Shown here: piece after piece, positions 53,439 through 63,149 of the stretch
How positions within the stretch are numbered: position 1 is the stretch's first letter
Layout of the letters: the number at the start of each line of letters is the position of its first letter
Program-made: the position numbers and the translations under genes
The notes under the pieces: generated by a model
The model's input: only the letters and a program-made list of their open reading frames with translations
Database searches by the model: none
Told to the model about the DNA's origin: nothing
From: an uncultured Bacteroidales bacterium
GTDB taxonomy: Bacteria > Bacteroidota > Bacteroidia > Bacteroidales > UBA932
NCBI GenBank assembly: GCA_900317925.1
Contig: ONIQ01000011.1
Coordinates: forward strand, 1-63,241
Direction: 5' to 3'
DNA length: 63,241 bases

Positions 53439-54847
53439 AGATTCATGCCCTCCACGCCATAGGCTACCCACTCGTAGGAATAATTACGGACCAGGTTGTA
53501 ATAGGTAAGGAGTGGAACATCCTTTTTGGTTCCATCCGGATACTTTTTGGGATAGGTATCCAGCAGATTGGGATAATATGTCTGCATCTGCAGCCACTCG
53601 GTCCAAGGGGTGTTTTTGTAAACCCTCGTTTCGTCATGCTCTACATTCGATGCATCCTTCCACTTCCATTTTCGAGTAATCTGGTCCCGGTCAAAGGTAT
53701 AATAAACCTTATTGCCATCCTTGTCGGTTACCGTCACATCCACAATCAGCTTGGGGTCGTTCGTAGCACCCGTCACCTTCATCTCGGGCACATAGGCCAC
53801 CCAGGAGACGTCTGTGGTCGAAGGATGCACAAAGTTGATGGTTCCCGTGGTGTTGAGCGACAGGGCCGTCGGCACCGCCGTGAAGGGACTTACCTCTGTG
53901 AGGCCGGAGAAGATGGGCGGAAGTACCCGCACATACTCATCGTAATTCTTCAGTCTTACGCTGGTAATCTCTACCGAGGCTACGCCGGAAGCGGGCGTGG
54001 CCGAAGGCTGCCCGGTGCCGGGCTCGTATCGCACATGCAGGCGGGCCATGGCGAAGCGCAGGGCAAGGCGGTCGGCCGCCCGCACCGCACCGCTGGCGAA
54101 ATAATTCTCCAGCTCGGTCTTGGTACGGAAGCCCTTGACTGTGAGCGGAGTAGCCATGCCGCTGTAATACTTGAGTTCCACCGCATTCCTCTGGTCCGCC
54201 GCCGTAGGGTCGGTGGACAAGCCTTCCCAGGAACCGAATACCTGGAAGCCGTACATGGGGATGCGGATTGCGCCACTGAGGTATTTACTCTGATCGGTCT
54301 CGTAGGAAACGGCGATGGGCGTATTGTTGAAATAATCGGCCACAGCCTTCAGGGTGCTGCCCTGTCCGGGGATGGAAGGATCGGTATAGGTTGCCACACC
54401 CAGGTTGGCAAGCACCAACACCGCCAACGACTTGTAGGTGGTGTTCAGTTTCAGCTCGTGGCGCCACGAGAGTACGCCAAGCTGCTCCTTATGGGCAATA
54501 GCCTCTTCGGCCGTGGAAAGGCGGTACGCCTTGGTGGGATCGAAGATATACTTCTCGCTGCCGTCATCCATGAAGGCCCCGGTGGCGTCGAAAACGAAAA
54601 TGCCGTAATCCGAAACGTTCTTTTCGTAAGCATAGCGCAGCCCTGTCTCTACATCCTCATAGTCCCCCTTGGTCACCACTCCGTCACTTCCGAAACCATG
54701 CAGGGACAGGGTCAGGCTCACCTGCACCTGCCCGTCCGTGATCTGCTCCGGCTGCACGGGCGGCATCGGTTCATCGGCACGGCGGCAACCGGCCAGGACG
54801 GAGAGTCCCAGCAGCGCAACAAAGTTTATATGAAGGAATTTACGCAT
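53435..54847 (-). CDS. Fimbrillin-like minor subunit lipoprotein
   Basis: 470 residues. Lipobox LAGC (MRKFLHINFVALLGLSVLAGCRR). N-terminal fimbrillin-like segment VQVSLTLSLHGFGSDGVVTKGDYEDVETG and DYGIFVFDATGAFMDDG; a domain with LRFAMARLHVRYEPGTG and a C-terminal strand region (TINFVHPSTTDVSWVAYVPEMKV). It does not end with the Mfa1-type VRNxxY pattern; the end reads YYNLVRNYSYEWVAYGVEGM, a shorter version of it. Probably an accessory or tip-complex subunit (Mfa3-5/FimC-E class). Four-nt overlap with the downstream fimbrillin gene; 3 nt from FimB/Mfa2. Confidence 0.72.
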   Translation of the reverse strand: MRKFLHINFVALLGLSVLAGCRRADEPMPPVQPEQITDGQVQVSLTLSLHGFGSDGVVTKGDYEDVETGLRYAYEKNVSDYGIFVFDATGAFMDDGSEKYIFDPTKAYRLSTAEEAIAHKEQLGVLSWRHELKLNTTYKSLAVLVLANLGVATYTDPSIPGQGSTLKAVADYFNNTPIAVSYETDQSKYLSGAIRIPMYGFQVFGSWEGLSTDPTAADQRNAVELKYYSGMATPLTVKGFRTKTELENYFASGAVRAADRLALRFAMARLHVRYEPGTGQPSATPASGVASVEITSVRLKNYDEYVRVLPPIFSGLTEVSPFTAVPTALSLNTTGTINFVHPSTTDVSWVAYVPEMKVTGATNDPKLIVDVTVTDKDGNKVYYTFDRDQITRKWKWKDASNVEHDETRVYKNTPWTEWLQMQTYYPNLLDTYPKKYPDGTKKDVPLLTYYNLVRNYSYEWVAYGVEGMNL

Positions 54848-54850
54848 TTA

Positions 54851-55876
54851 CTAGGAAAGGTCCGGATTGGAAAGAACAATCTGCCAGCCGTTGATGTAAA
54901 TACGGGCGGCAATATAATAACCCTGGGGGCCCTCCTTGTGCTCCAGGAACACGGCCACGGAATAGTCGTCCTGACGGTCCAGGTACTCTTGGTCGCTCAT
55001 GGGCCGGGAATAGTGCCCTTTCACCATCAGGAAATAATCTACCAACGGAACATTGAACACTTCTTTTCCGGTCGATTTCTGGGTAATCACCAGCGTGGTT
55101 TTGTCTGTCGTACGCGCAAAAAGGCGTCCTACGGAGAACTCGGCCACAGCGGCGGTGAGCACCTCGGTTCCGTCGTTCAGTTTCACGCTGCCCTGCTTGG
55201 TGTTGAAGGGATTGTAGGTGAGGGGGGCCGGATTCACGATTTCATCGTTCCACCCCAATTGGGCATTGATGTCATAAATGGCAAAATCAAACTGGTCCGG
55301 AGTGAGGTTGATGTCACTGTTGATGGACTGCAACAGAACACGGATATTATTGGTGTTCTTTACCAGTGGAATAATCACCGTATTCACGCTTCCTGCCGGC
55401 AGGTGTTTCAAATCCGTCTTCTCTACATAACCGTAGAAGAGGTTTCCAAGCATGCGGTCAGAGTACGTTTCGTCGGCTTTGGTGCGCACCGCCGTGTTGA
55501 TGCGGCAAATCAGGTCCGTCTTGGTGGCGGGGTCGTCTACGATGAAGGAATCGCTGTCCTGAAGGCCGCACCAGGCTACCAGGTCGTACACGCCCGGCTT
55601 CAGGCCGGGAATGGTAAGGGTATAACCTTCCTGACTCAGGGGGACGCCGGACTCAGTTGCCTTGGTCACGAACTTCCCGCTCTGGTCGAAGGCATATACG
55701 GCCACGGAGGTAACCTCGTTGCGGAAGGCGTCTGCATACTTGAGGTTGAAGTCGAACTTGAAGCCTACGGCCACCTCGCAGTCTCCTCCTCCGTCGTATA
55801 TGGATTTGTCACAGGAAACTGCCGACAGCACGCAAAAAACTGTCGCAAGCAGGACTATGAGTCTGTTTCTTTTCAT
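54851..55876 (-). CDS. FimB/Mfa2-family fimbrial anchor lipoprotein
   Basis: 341 residues. Lipobox SAVSC followed by the family start DKSIYDGGGDCEVAVGFKFDFNLKYADAF, then VTSVAVYAFDQSGKFVTK, GLKPGVYDLVAWCGLQD, LFYGYVEK and VPLVDYFLMVKGHYSRPMSDQEYLDRQDDYSVAVFL. FimB/Mfa2 proteins anchor the fimbria to the outer membrane and limit its length. It follows the main fimbrillin gene by 77 bp, a gap with a small inverted repeat (CGGAGG / CCTCCG), and precedes the minor subunits, the usual order. Confidence 0.92.
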   Translation of the reverse strand: MKRNRLIVLLATVFCVLSAVSCDKSIYDGGGDCEVAVGFKFDFNLKYADAFRNEVTSVAVYAFDQSGKFVTKATESGVPLSQEGYTLTIPGLKPGVYDLVAWCGLQDSDSFIVDDPATKTDLICRINTAVRTKADETYSDRMLGNLFYGYVEKTDLKHLPAGSVNTVIIPLVKNTNNIRVLLQSINSDINLTPDQFDFAIYDINAQLGWNDEIVNPAPLTYNPFNTKQGSVKLNDGTEVLTAAVAEFSVGRLFARTTDKTTLVITQKSTGKEVFNVPLVDYFLMVKGHYSRPMSDQEYLDRQDDYSVAVFLEHKEGPQGYYIAARIYINGWQIVLSNPDLS

Positions 55877-55953
55877 ATCTGTATCAGCGGGCCGCTTTCC
55901 GGCCCTTGGCAGCCCGGAGGAGTATCACCCCCTCCGAGCCGTAAATAATAAGA

Positions 55954-58212
55954 CTACTCGGCGAGATCGTTTGCAGTCTGCGTAACAAGCTGCCAGGACA
56001 GGATGTTGATCTTGGCGGCAATATAGAACGGCTTGCGACGGTCACCGGGGACAATCGGCTCATCGGGTTTATCAATGCCGTGACCCATACCCTTCATCGT
56101 ACCAAGCGTAACCCTGTAAAGATTGTTGCGAACAACGCCATAGTTACCCAAGAAATACTGCGGATCGGTACCGGTGGTCTTTCCATCACCGAAGTGCTCG
56201 ATAGGAATAGCATAGTACATCAAACCCTTTTCAAAACGGTTGGCCGGTTCAATGATCTTGCCAAGGAAAGCTTCAGCAATCTGTGCCGCACTCGCAGCGA
56301 TATATTCAGGCTCAGCACCGCCGGGAGTATAGGCCGGATTGTTTACCACCAATTTGGCGATTGTAGCTTCCGTAGGTACATATGTCACATAACCATCGGC
56401 ATATCCCTTCTCTTCGTCTCCAAGAGGGTAGGAGGGTTTGTTGGAGAGTTTCGGAATGGCTGTAAACTTGGCATCAAGACTGCCCATATTGACCGTACCA
56501 CTCAGATCCACGGTATATGTACCATAAAGGTCCTTGAGTTTATCCGTAGTGCTTCCTGTTGCTAACGCATCTTTCAAATCAACATACGCCGCCCAATTTT
56601 TTTCAGCTTCAATATTGTAGTAATTGTCAATCTGAGTAGCCATTACACGCTTCAAATCAGATTTCTGCATCTCACGAGGAGTTATACCACCGTCATTGAC
56701 AAAGAGCTTCAAGCCCATATTGGCATTGGCGAGCAGATGATCAATATAGTCGTCCTCGGTATAATACTGGCCCATGTAGTAGTAAAGATCCTCAAAAGGA
56801 TAGCTAGCCTCAGGATAAGGCTTGGTTTCATCATGGATACGAGCCTGAGCAAGGAAGAGCAGCATGGTTCCGCTGATACGAGGATCCTGCTGGCCGATAT
56901 GAGCCAGGGTATTCTCATAGCAATAACGCTGAAGAATATCGTTCAGATTGCCAGCGGTAGTTTCATTGAAATGAGCATTAATCTCATCGGCACTGTAATA
57001 CTTCAACTCGCTCATATTCTCCAATTCACGAGCAGAGTGAGGATAAGATTCTCTATTGGTATCAATCGGCTTACCATAATTATGGTCTATAGCCCAGTTG
57101 ATGCGGGTTTTCATCTTGTCACCAGTACGAAGGGGGTTCTCAACCTCACCGCCGCTCAAAAGCCAGTTGGTTGCCGAGCCAGCCTCACCGGTTCCAAACG
57201 GATAACCTTTCTCAGGAGCAGTAGTCCAAAAACCGTCCGTACTGAGCTTATTGACCCAATTATCGTCAACATGCTTGATAGAATAGGAATTTTTGTTTAC
57301 AGCCGTAATAGCCCAGGAAACAGGCTTGACATCAAAGAGGAGGTCTTTTCTTTGATTTGTTTTAGTACCGAGCACATACATATCCTCGGTAAAATACTCT
57401 GGCTTGATAAAGCCCTGATCATCAACCCAGGAGGTAGAAGCGGCTGCACCCTTGTCAAAATTGGTTACCTCGATACGGGCAGCCATTCGCTCAACGTAAA
57501 TTGTAACCGGATTCTTCTTTGCTTCAGCAGCACTGAACTTGATATGCTTGTCAGGATCAATATCGGTGACATACTTGGCGTGCTTGGTTGATCCACTGGC
57601 AGGAAGGCCATACATGGGAGCCGTAAACATCACGAAATAAGGCTTTCCGTCTTCATAATAGAAATCCTGGTATGTAAGGTCGGGGTTGAAAGCTGTTCCC
57701 TGTCCTTTCTCCGTAACCGAGCCCGGACCGGTATGCAAAGCGTCAAGAACCTCGGCGAGAGGACGGTTACGATACCACTCGTAGCCACGGCTATTGATTA
57801 CACAAAGAACCTGGTTGGGCTTAACTAGCGTGGACTGCAGAACGACGATACCTTCTTTTGCAGTGGTTCCGTCGTGAAGAATCTCTTCAACATCTCCAGT
57901 ACTGGCCTCAGGTGAATTGGGATTAACAAATTTGCTGGACATATCACCATAACCCCAGGAGACATAGGTGCCGTCCTTGTAAAAGAAGAAATGAATCGTG
58001 TTGATCCAGTTTTCGTAGTCCGCGCCAACCTCGTACGTACCCGGATCACCGGCTGTCGCACCCTTGGTAGCGGCAGGCATGGAAATGGAGAAAGCCATGA
58101 ACTCCTTCTCTCCGATCTGCGTGACCTCGGTGTTGGGATCGCCATTCTCCTTGTTGCATCCCACCAGCGCGAGGCCGGCCAGGGCAGCAATAAGTAAATA
58201 CCTAAATTTCAT
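55954..58212 (-). CDS. Main Mfa1-like fimbrillin
   Basis: 752 residues from MKFRYLLIAALAGLALVGCNK (lipobox LVGC). The longer open frame to 58395 is rejected because it covers the whole intergenic gap and the 3' end of the DUF3868 gene. Fimbrillin N-domain: EKEFMAFSISMPAATKGA, INTIHFFFYKDGTYVSWG, VLCVINSRG. Then PVTIYVERMAARIEVTN, and the C-terminal pilin end LMYYAIPIEHFGD, YGVVRNNLYRVTLGTMKGMGHGI, DEPIVPGDRRKPFYIAAKINILSWQ. The secreted lipoprotein precursor is probably cleaved by an Arg/Lys protease and polymerised by strand exchange, as known for type V pilins. First structural gene after the DUF3575/DUF3868 pair. Confidence 0.9.
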   Translation of the reverse strand: MKFRYLLIAALAGLALVGCNKENGDPNTEVTQIGEKEFMAFSISMPAATKGATAGDPGTYEVGADYENWINTIHFFFYKDGTYVSWGYGDMSSKFVNPNSPEASTGDVEEILHDGTTAKEGIVVLQSTLVKPNQVLCVINSRGYEWYRNRPLAEVLDALHTGPGSVTEKGQGTAFNPDLTYQDFYYEDGKPYFVMFTAPMYGLPASGSTKHAKYVTDIDPDKHIKFSAAEAKKNPVTIYVERMAARIEVTNFDKGAAASTSWVDDQGFIKPEYFTEDMYVLGTKTNQRKDLLFDVKPVSWAITAVNKNSYSIKHVDDNWVNKLSTDGFWTTAPEKGYPFGTGEAGSATNWLLSGGEVENPLRTGDKMKTRINWAIDHNYGKPIDTNRESYPHSARELENMSELKYYSADEINAHFNETTAGNLNDILQRYCYENTLAHIGQQDPRISGTMLLFLAQARIHDETKPYPEASYPFEDLYYYMGQYYTEDDYIDHLLANANMGLKLFVNDGGITPREMQKSDLKRVMATQIDNYYNIEAEKNWAAYVDLKDALATGSTTDKLKDLYGTYTVDLSGTVNMGSLDAKFTAIPKLSNKPSYPLGDEEKGYADGYVTYVPTEATIAKLVVNNPAYTPGGAEPEYIAASAAQIAEAFLGKIIEPANRFEKGLMYYAIPIEHFGDGKTTGTDPQYFLGNYGVVRNNLYRVTLGTMKGMGHGIDKPDEPIVPGDRRKPFYIAAKINILSWQLVTQTANDLAE

Positions 58213-58289
58213 AATACGTGAAATTAAAAAGTTAATAAATAATAAGTTGTTGTTTCTATGTTGATTGGCCTTGCAGCCAAGGAAAAGCC

Positions 58290-59318
58290 TTAGAAGGTTT
58301 CGTACTCTATGGTATAGTCCGTACGACGCAGGAACGGCAGGCATTCGGCACGCAGGATTTCCCAGACAGCGGCGTGCTGCGTCTTGAGCAACCACTCTTT
58401 CACGTCCGGTTCACGGTTGGAGTCCATGATTTCCAGCATCTTGTCCTTGTCGGGGAGCGAGGAGTTCGCTACGTACTCACGCAGACCTTCCCAGTTTTCC
58501 GGCTCGCAATCCAGTTCAAAGAGCTCATCCGAGAGGCCGTATGCCTTCGCCACGTAGTCCTTGACGGCATGGGTACGGGCCAGGGCGAGCTTCTGGTTGG
58601 TCTGGTAAGGACCTTCCGGAGAGGCATACCCCTTTATGACGATTTTTCGGATACGCGCGCCGGGCACGTGAATCACGGAGTCGATAGAGGCCCTCAGGAA
58701 GCCCAGCTCACGCATGTTGGAGTGGTAGTTGGGATCCACCTCCGAAGCGTTGACCTGGAAGTCTATGAAGGCGCGGCCGCTCAGGGTTTTCACCACGGGA
58801 ACCTCCACCACCAGGGTGTCGCGGGTTTCCTTCACGATGATTTCCACGGGAGTAATGTCGTCTTCCTTGGTGAGGGTGGCCAGACGCTGGCTGATGAGCC
58901 GTGTTTTGTCTTCGCCGCAGCAACCCTGAACATATTTCTGCAGATACAGGGATGCACCTTGCATCCAGTTTTCAAAGGGAACGCGGGTTTCGTATTCCGC
59001 CTGGGCGGGAATGCGGCCATGGTACTTGAGCTCCGCGTCCACGCCGCTGGCGTTCTTGCCGGTACGCGCATAATTGTACCACTGGTTGTGGCTGTATAGC
59101 CCCAGAGGCTGCAAGTCTTTCACGTTGTTGCCATTGCGGAGCTGCGGAACCACCACAACGGTCTCGTTGGCACGGGGTCTGGCACTTTTCAAGTCCAGAT
59201 CCATCTTTACGTGAATCATGGTGCCGTCTTTTTCCAACAACACGTTTTTGGCCGTCTGAGCCTGCATCACGGTAACGGATGCGGCAAGAAGGAACGTAAG
59301 GGTTAAAAATCTTCTCAT
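58290..59318 (-). CDS. DUF3868/OmpA-like fimbrial-operon protein
   Basis: 342 residues from MRRFLTLTFLLAASVTVMQAQ (signal peptide). N-terminal DUF3868-type domain (VLLEKDGTMIHVKMDLDL, VVVVPQLRNGNNV, PLGLYSHNQWYNYAR) and a C-terminal OmpA-like region (IRKIVIKGYASPEGPYQTNQKLALARTHAVKDYV). Proteins with this pairing lie at the start of Bacteroidales type V fimbrial operons with a DUF3575 protein. Outer-membrane or peptidoglycan-linked assembly role is inference. Preceded by DUF3575 with a 12-nt gap. Confidence 0.9.
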   Translation of the reverse strand: MRRFLTLTFLLAASVTVMQAQTAKNVLLEKDGTMIHVKMDLDLKSARPRANETVVVVPQLRNGNNVKDLQPLGLYSHNQWYNYARTGKNASGVDAELKYHGRIPAQAEYETRVPFENWMQGASLYLQKYVQGCCGEDKTRLISQRLATLTKEDDITPVEIIVKETRDTLVVEVPVVKTLSGRAFIDFQVNASEVDPNYHSNMRELGFLRASIDSVIHVPGARIRKIVIKGYASPEGPYQTNQKLALARTHAVKDYVAKAYGLSDELFELDCEPENWEGLREYVANSSLPDKDKMLEIMDSNREPDVKEWLLKTQHAAVWEILRAECLPFLRRTDYTIEYETF

Positions 59319-59330
59319 ATCCGTTAACAA

Positions 59331-59933
59331 TTAAAACAGGTACACAATATTGATAGACGCCTTCGTGAGCGTAGGGAGAAGCTTTTTGATATTCTGCTCC
59401 TTGGGACGGTTGCAGATATCGCAGTCAAAACTGTCCGCGATGATATAGAGGGCTCCCGCACCAATCTCGAACTCCATATTCCAGTGCTTGCCGATGGGAA
59501 GGGCATAGCCATACGCCAGGCCGGCGCCAAAACCCCAACCCTCGTAGCGGGTGTCGGCAAGAGTCCCCCAATGGACTCCCAGGATATGGACATTCTCCGG
59601 AATGGGGATGTTGCCCACATTGAACTGGCCGGCAAGGGCGTGCACGCCGAAGAAATGGCCGGCGAAGCGCTGGCAAGTCCACAGGCGAAGTTCCGGCTGC
59701 GCCATCCAGTGCTTCCACTTCATGTTGTTTTTCCAGGTCCATAGATTCAGATTACCGGAAAGATCCAGGCTGAGCCGGGGAGCAAGGCCAACCTCAACGC
59801 CCAAGTTGATGGTTGTCGTAGCATCATATAGCAGATTGGTTTTGATACCTACATCTTGCGCATTCGCGTGCGTTGTGGAAAACAAACACGACGCCATTAG
59901 AACCAGGATCAAAAGAATCTTTTTATTTTTCAT
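59331..59933 (-). CDS. DUF3575 outer-membrane protein of the fimbrial operon
   Basis: 200 residues. A signal peptide ending ATHANAQ is followed by the DUF3575 pattern GIKTNLLYDATTTINLGVEVGLAPRLSLDLSGNLNLW, WKHWMAQPELRLWTCQRFAGHF, HWNMEFEIGAGALYI and the Cys pair CDICNRP. Probably an outer-membrane beta-barrel linked to fimbrial assembly. First gene of the seven-gene operon, behind a near-consensus promoter. Confidence 0.93.
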   Translation of the reverse strand: MKNKKILLILVLMASCLFSTTHANAQDVGIKTNLLYDATTTINLGVEVGLAPRLSLDLSGNLNLWTWKNNMKWKHWMAQPELRLWTCQRFAGHFFGVHALAGQFNVGNIPIPENVHILGVHWGTLADTRYEGWGFGAGLAYGYALPIGKHWNMEFEIGAGALYIIADSFDCDICNRPKEQNIKKLLPTLTKASINIVYLF

Positions 59934-59981
59934 ACTTACCTTGATTATGCGATTCCCTCAAATAAAGGCCAAAAAATTTTT

Positions 59982-60013
59982 CAAAGGTATGTAACATTTT
60001 TGTTTTAAACAAA
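59982..60013 (-). promoter_or_regulatory. Fimbrial operon promoter
   Basis: TTTG (60013-60010) and TACCTTTG (59989-59982) on the minus strand, spacing 20 nt; expected start near 59975, leader ~42 nt. I looked for flanking inverted repeats that would make it invertible and saw none in 59934-60150. Confidence 0.78.
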
Positions 60014-60113
60014 TCAGAAAAATCCGGAAAAATTAAGCTCAGAAGATGGCAACTGGCTTATAATCAATAATTTAGCAAAATTTAAATCGTTTTAGGGGAG
60101 GGGTAAAATTTTT

Positions 60114-60133
60114 GTAAAAAAAATTTTTTTTAC
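60114..60133. repeat. Perfect A/T palindrome after the TlpA-like gene
   Basis: GT-A8-T8-AC, a perfect 20-nt palindrome 17 bp beyond the stop of the TlpA-like gene. It could act as a weak terminator in either direction or as a bent/AT-rich spacer. Confidence 0.6.
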
Positions 60134-60150
60134 GAAAACACCCGTTTTTT

Positions 60151-60654
60151 CTATTTCTCAAGCCCGTTTAACGCCTGTTCCAAGTCCTGAAATGTAGGGC
60201 AAGGGTTATCGTCAAAGCATTTGACAACCACGCCCCGGCTGTTGCAAATGTAAACGCGCGGTATGCGTGATGACGCAAAAAGCTGGTAAACAGAGCGGTC
60301 TTCCTGGGCAGAGAAAGGTAGGGTGATCCCGTTCTCCGTCCACCAGGAACTGATTTCCGAGGCCGCCTGCGCGCGCGAAATGGCCACAAAACGGACGGTC
60401 TCTCCATACTGCCTAAACGCTTGCTGGATCACAGGAAGTGTTTTCTGACAGTCCACGCAGGTGGTATGGAAGAAAACAATAACACATGGGGAACCGATGA
60501 GACTCGCCGAGGAGAGGTAAGACCCGTCTGCCATCTGCACCTGAAAATCCGGCAGCCGGTCTCCGGGCTGGATAGCATAACTGTCCTCCCGCTGTTCGCG
60601 AATGCATCCTGTAAGAAACAGAACAAGTATGAAAAACAAATACTTTCGCACCAT
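60151..60654 (-). CDS. TlpA/ResA-like thioredoxin-fold lipoprotein
   Basis: 167 residues. Lipobox LTGC (MVRKYLFFILVLFLTGCIRE). Redoxin core: PGDRLPDFQVQMADGSYLSSASL, active site FFHTTCVDCQKTLPVI (CVDC rather than the classic CxPC), then IPRVYICNSRGVV with the cis-Pro. Periplasmic thiol-disulfide exchange is likely; the target is unknown. It lies between eno and the fimbrial operon on the same strand but is isolated by a terminator upstream and the fimbrial promoter downstream. Confidence 0.88.
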   Translation of the reverse strand: MVRKYLFFILVLFLTGCIREQREDSYAIQPGDRLPDFQVQMADGSYLSSASLIGSPCVIVFFHTTCVDCQKTLPVIQQAFRQYGETVRFVAISRAQAASEISSWWTENGITLPFSAQEDRSVYQLFASSRIPRVYICNSRGVVVKCFDDNPCPTFQDLEQALNGLEK

Positions 60655-60692
60655 GCAAGTAAAACAATGATAAAGGTATAAATAATAATCCT

Positions 60693-60720
60693 AAAAAAAA
60701 GCTCCGGAGAGACCCGGAGC
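60693..60720 (-). terminator. eno terminator
   Basis: On the minus strand GCTCCGG, a 6-nt loop and CCGGAGC (60720-60701) are followed by eight T residues (60700-60693), 26 nt beyond the eno stop. Confidence 0.85.
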
Positions 60721-60745
60721 CTGTGAGAAATCACATTTCGCTGGA

Positions 60746-62056
<1,311 letters not shown>

Positions 62057-62092
62057 TTATAAGATTTAAAGACTTTTTTCCGTTTTGCGCCG

Positions 62093-62123
62093 CAAATTTA
62101 CACATTTCCGAGCGAATAATCAA
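62093..62123 (-). promoter_or_regulatory. eno promoter
   Basis: TTG (62123-62121) and TAAATTTG (62100-62093) on the minus strand, spacing 20 nt; expected start near 62086, leader ~33 nt. The -33 element overlaps the stop codon of the upstream DUF1460 gene. Confidence 0.7.
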
Positions 62124-63094
62124 TACGGACGTACCACTTTGATGCCCGAAAGCCCCTTCCGACCGGCCACATAGTCCGCAATGGTCTTCGGATCCACCAT
62201 CACCTTCATGCCGGCCATGGATGCGTGAACGAAACCGATCCGGCTGCCCGCAGGTGCATCGCCGAAAACGAGGTTGCCCTCCGGGTCGGTCACCCAGGCC
62301 ATCGCCACGTGGGCGATGTCCAGGCCCTCCACGCCGCTGCAGTAGCAGATGATATCGCCCGAACGGATTCCCTCCGCCGCAGCAGCCACCTGTTCCCGGG
62401 GAATACAGGTATGCGGGCGGGCGTTCAGGTCGTTCTCTACCCGGGCGATTACCGCCAGGTCATGCCGCTGCACCGGATCTGACGCGGCATTTTTCAAATG
62501 CTCATACTTGGATGCGTTGTGCGACATATACCAGATGGGATGATTCCAGACCGATCCGCCGAGATCCAGGGTAATATCGTGCACCCAACCGTCGGCCTCT
62601 GCCCGCCGAACCCATTCGGTGGTGTAATGTATGCGGTCCGAATAGTACCGGACCATCGGCTCGCGATAACGGCGACGGACCACGTTGCGGGCGTAGTCGG
62701 CAAAAGAAGGATGGGCTACCGTCAGGGCCGTATGCGCCAGGCAATGGCAAGCTTCCACAAAGAGGATGCAGTCTGTCCGGGTAAGGAAGATACGCGGCTG
62801 TTCCCGCTCACCTCCCTCCAAGGTACTGGCAACGTAGGGCTGGTCCAACAGTGCGCGGGCAGCCACCAGCGCCGCCCGAGCCGTCGCCTCGCCGTCGTTC
62901 GCCTCCCCGGGCGTAACCCGACGGACTTCCCCTGCAATGCGTTGCAGGATTTCGACCACCAGCGCAGTATCTGCCACCGTCGTAATAATCTCATTATCAT
63001 CCACTTGAACGCGGATTTCCTGGGCAGGAAGACCCAAGGAAAAAAGGGTTCCGGCCACTAGGGACAGAAGACCGCCATAGAAATATTTCTTCAT
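62120..63094 (-). CDS. DUF1460 family secreted protein (NlpC/P60-like amidase fold)
   Basis: 324 residues from MKKYFYGGLLSLVAGTLFSLG (an ATG one codon upstream at 63097). Signal peptide, then ARALLDQPYVASTLEG and TRTDCILFVEACHCLA, where the Cys is the catalytic residue expected in DUF1460/YiiX-type cysteine peptidases. The catalytic His is probably in VEGLDIAHVAMAWV. Family members act on cell-wall peptide or N-acetylmuramoyl-L-alanine bonds in the periplasm. It sits directly downstream of the 5S rRNA terminator, with its promoter squeezed between them. Confidence 0.85.
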   Translation of the reverse strand: MKKYFYGGLLSLVAGTLFSLGLPAQEIRVQVDDNEIITTVADTALVVEILQRIAGEVRRVTPGEANDGEATARAALVAARALLDQPYVASTLEGGEREQPRIFLTRTDCILFVEACHCLAHTALTVAHPSFADYARNVVRRRYREPMVRYYSDRIHYTTEWVRRAEADGWVHDITLDLGGSVWNHPIWYMSHNASKYEHLKNAASDPVQRHDLAVIARVENDLNARPHTCIPREQVAAAAEGIRSGDIICYCSGVEGLDIAHVAMAWVTDPEGNLVFGDAPAGSRIGFVHASMAGMKVMVDPKTIADYVAGRKGLSGIKVVRPY

Positions 63095-63101
63095 CATGGT
63101 A

Positions 63102-63109
63102 CAAATATA
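63102..63109 (-). promoter_or_regulatory. -7 box of the DUF1460 gene
   Basis: TATATTTG on the minus strand, 4 nt before ATGATG; a TTG 18 nt upstream falls inside the 5S terminator hairpin. Predicted leaderless start. Confidence 0.5.
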
Positions 63110-63110
63110 C

Positions 63111-63145
63111 AAAAAAAGAGGGTGGCTCAATTGAGTCACCCCCTC
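63111..63145 (-). terminator. rRNA operon terminator
   Basis: The hairpin at 63145-63118 (about 12 paired positions with small irregularities, centred on TCAATTGA) is followed on the minus strand by seven T residues (63117-63111). It lies directly after the 5S rRNA 3' end. Confidence 0.88.
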
Positions 63146-63149
63146 GAAA

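Noticed and set aside
58213..58395. N-terminal extension of the main fimbrillin
   Set aside because: It would place the lipoprotein signal peptide in the interior and covers the intergenic gap and the end of the upstream gene.
59934..60150. Phase-variable (invertible) fimbrial promoter
   Set aside because: No pair of inverted repeats flanking the promoter was found by eye, and no recombinase gene is nearby.
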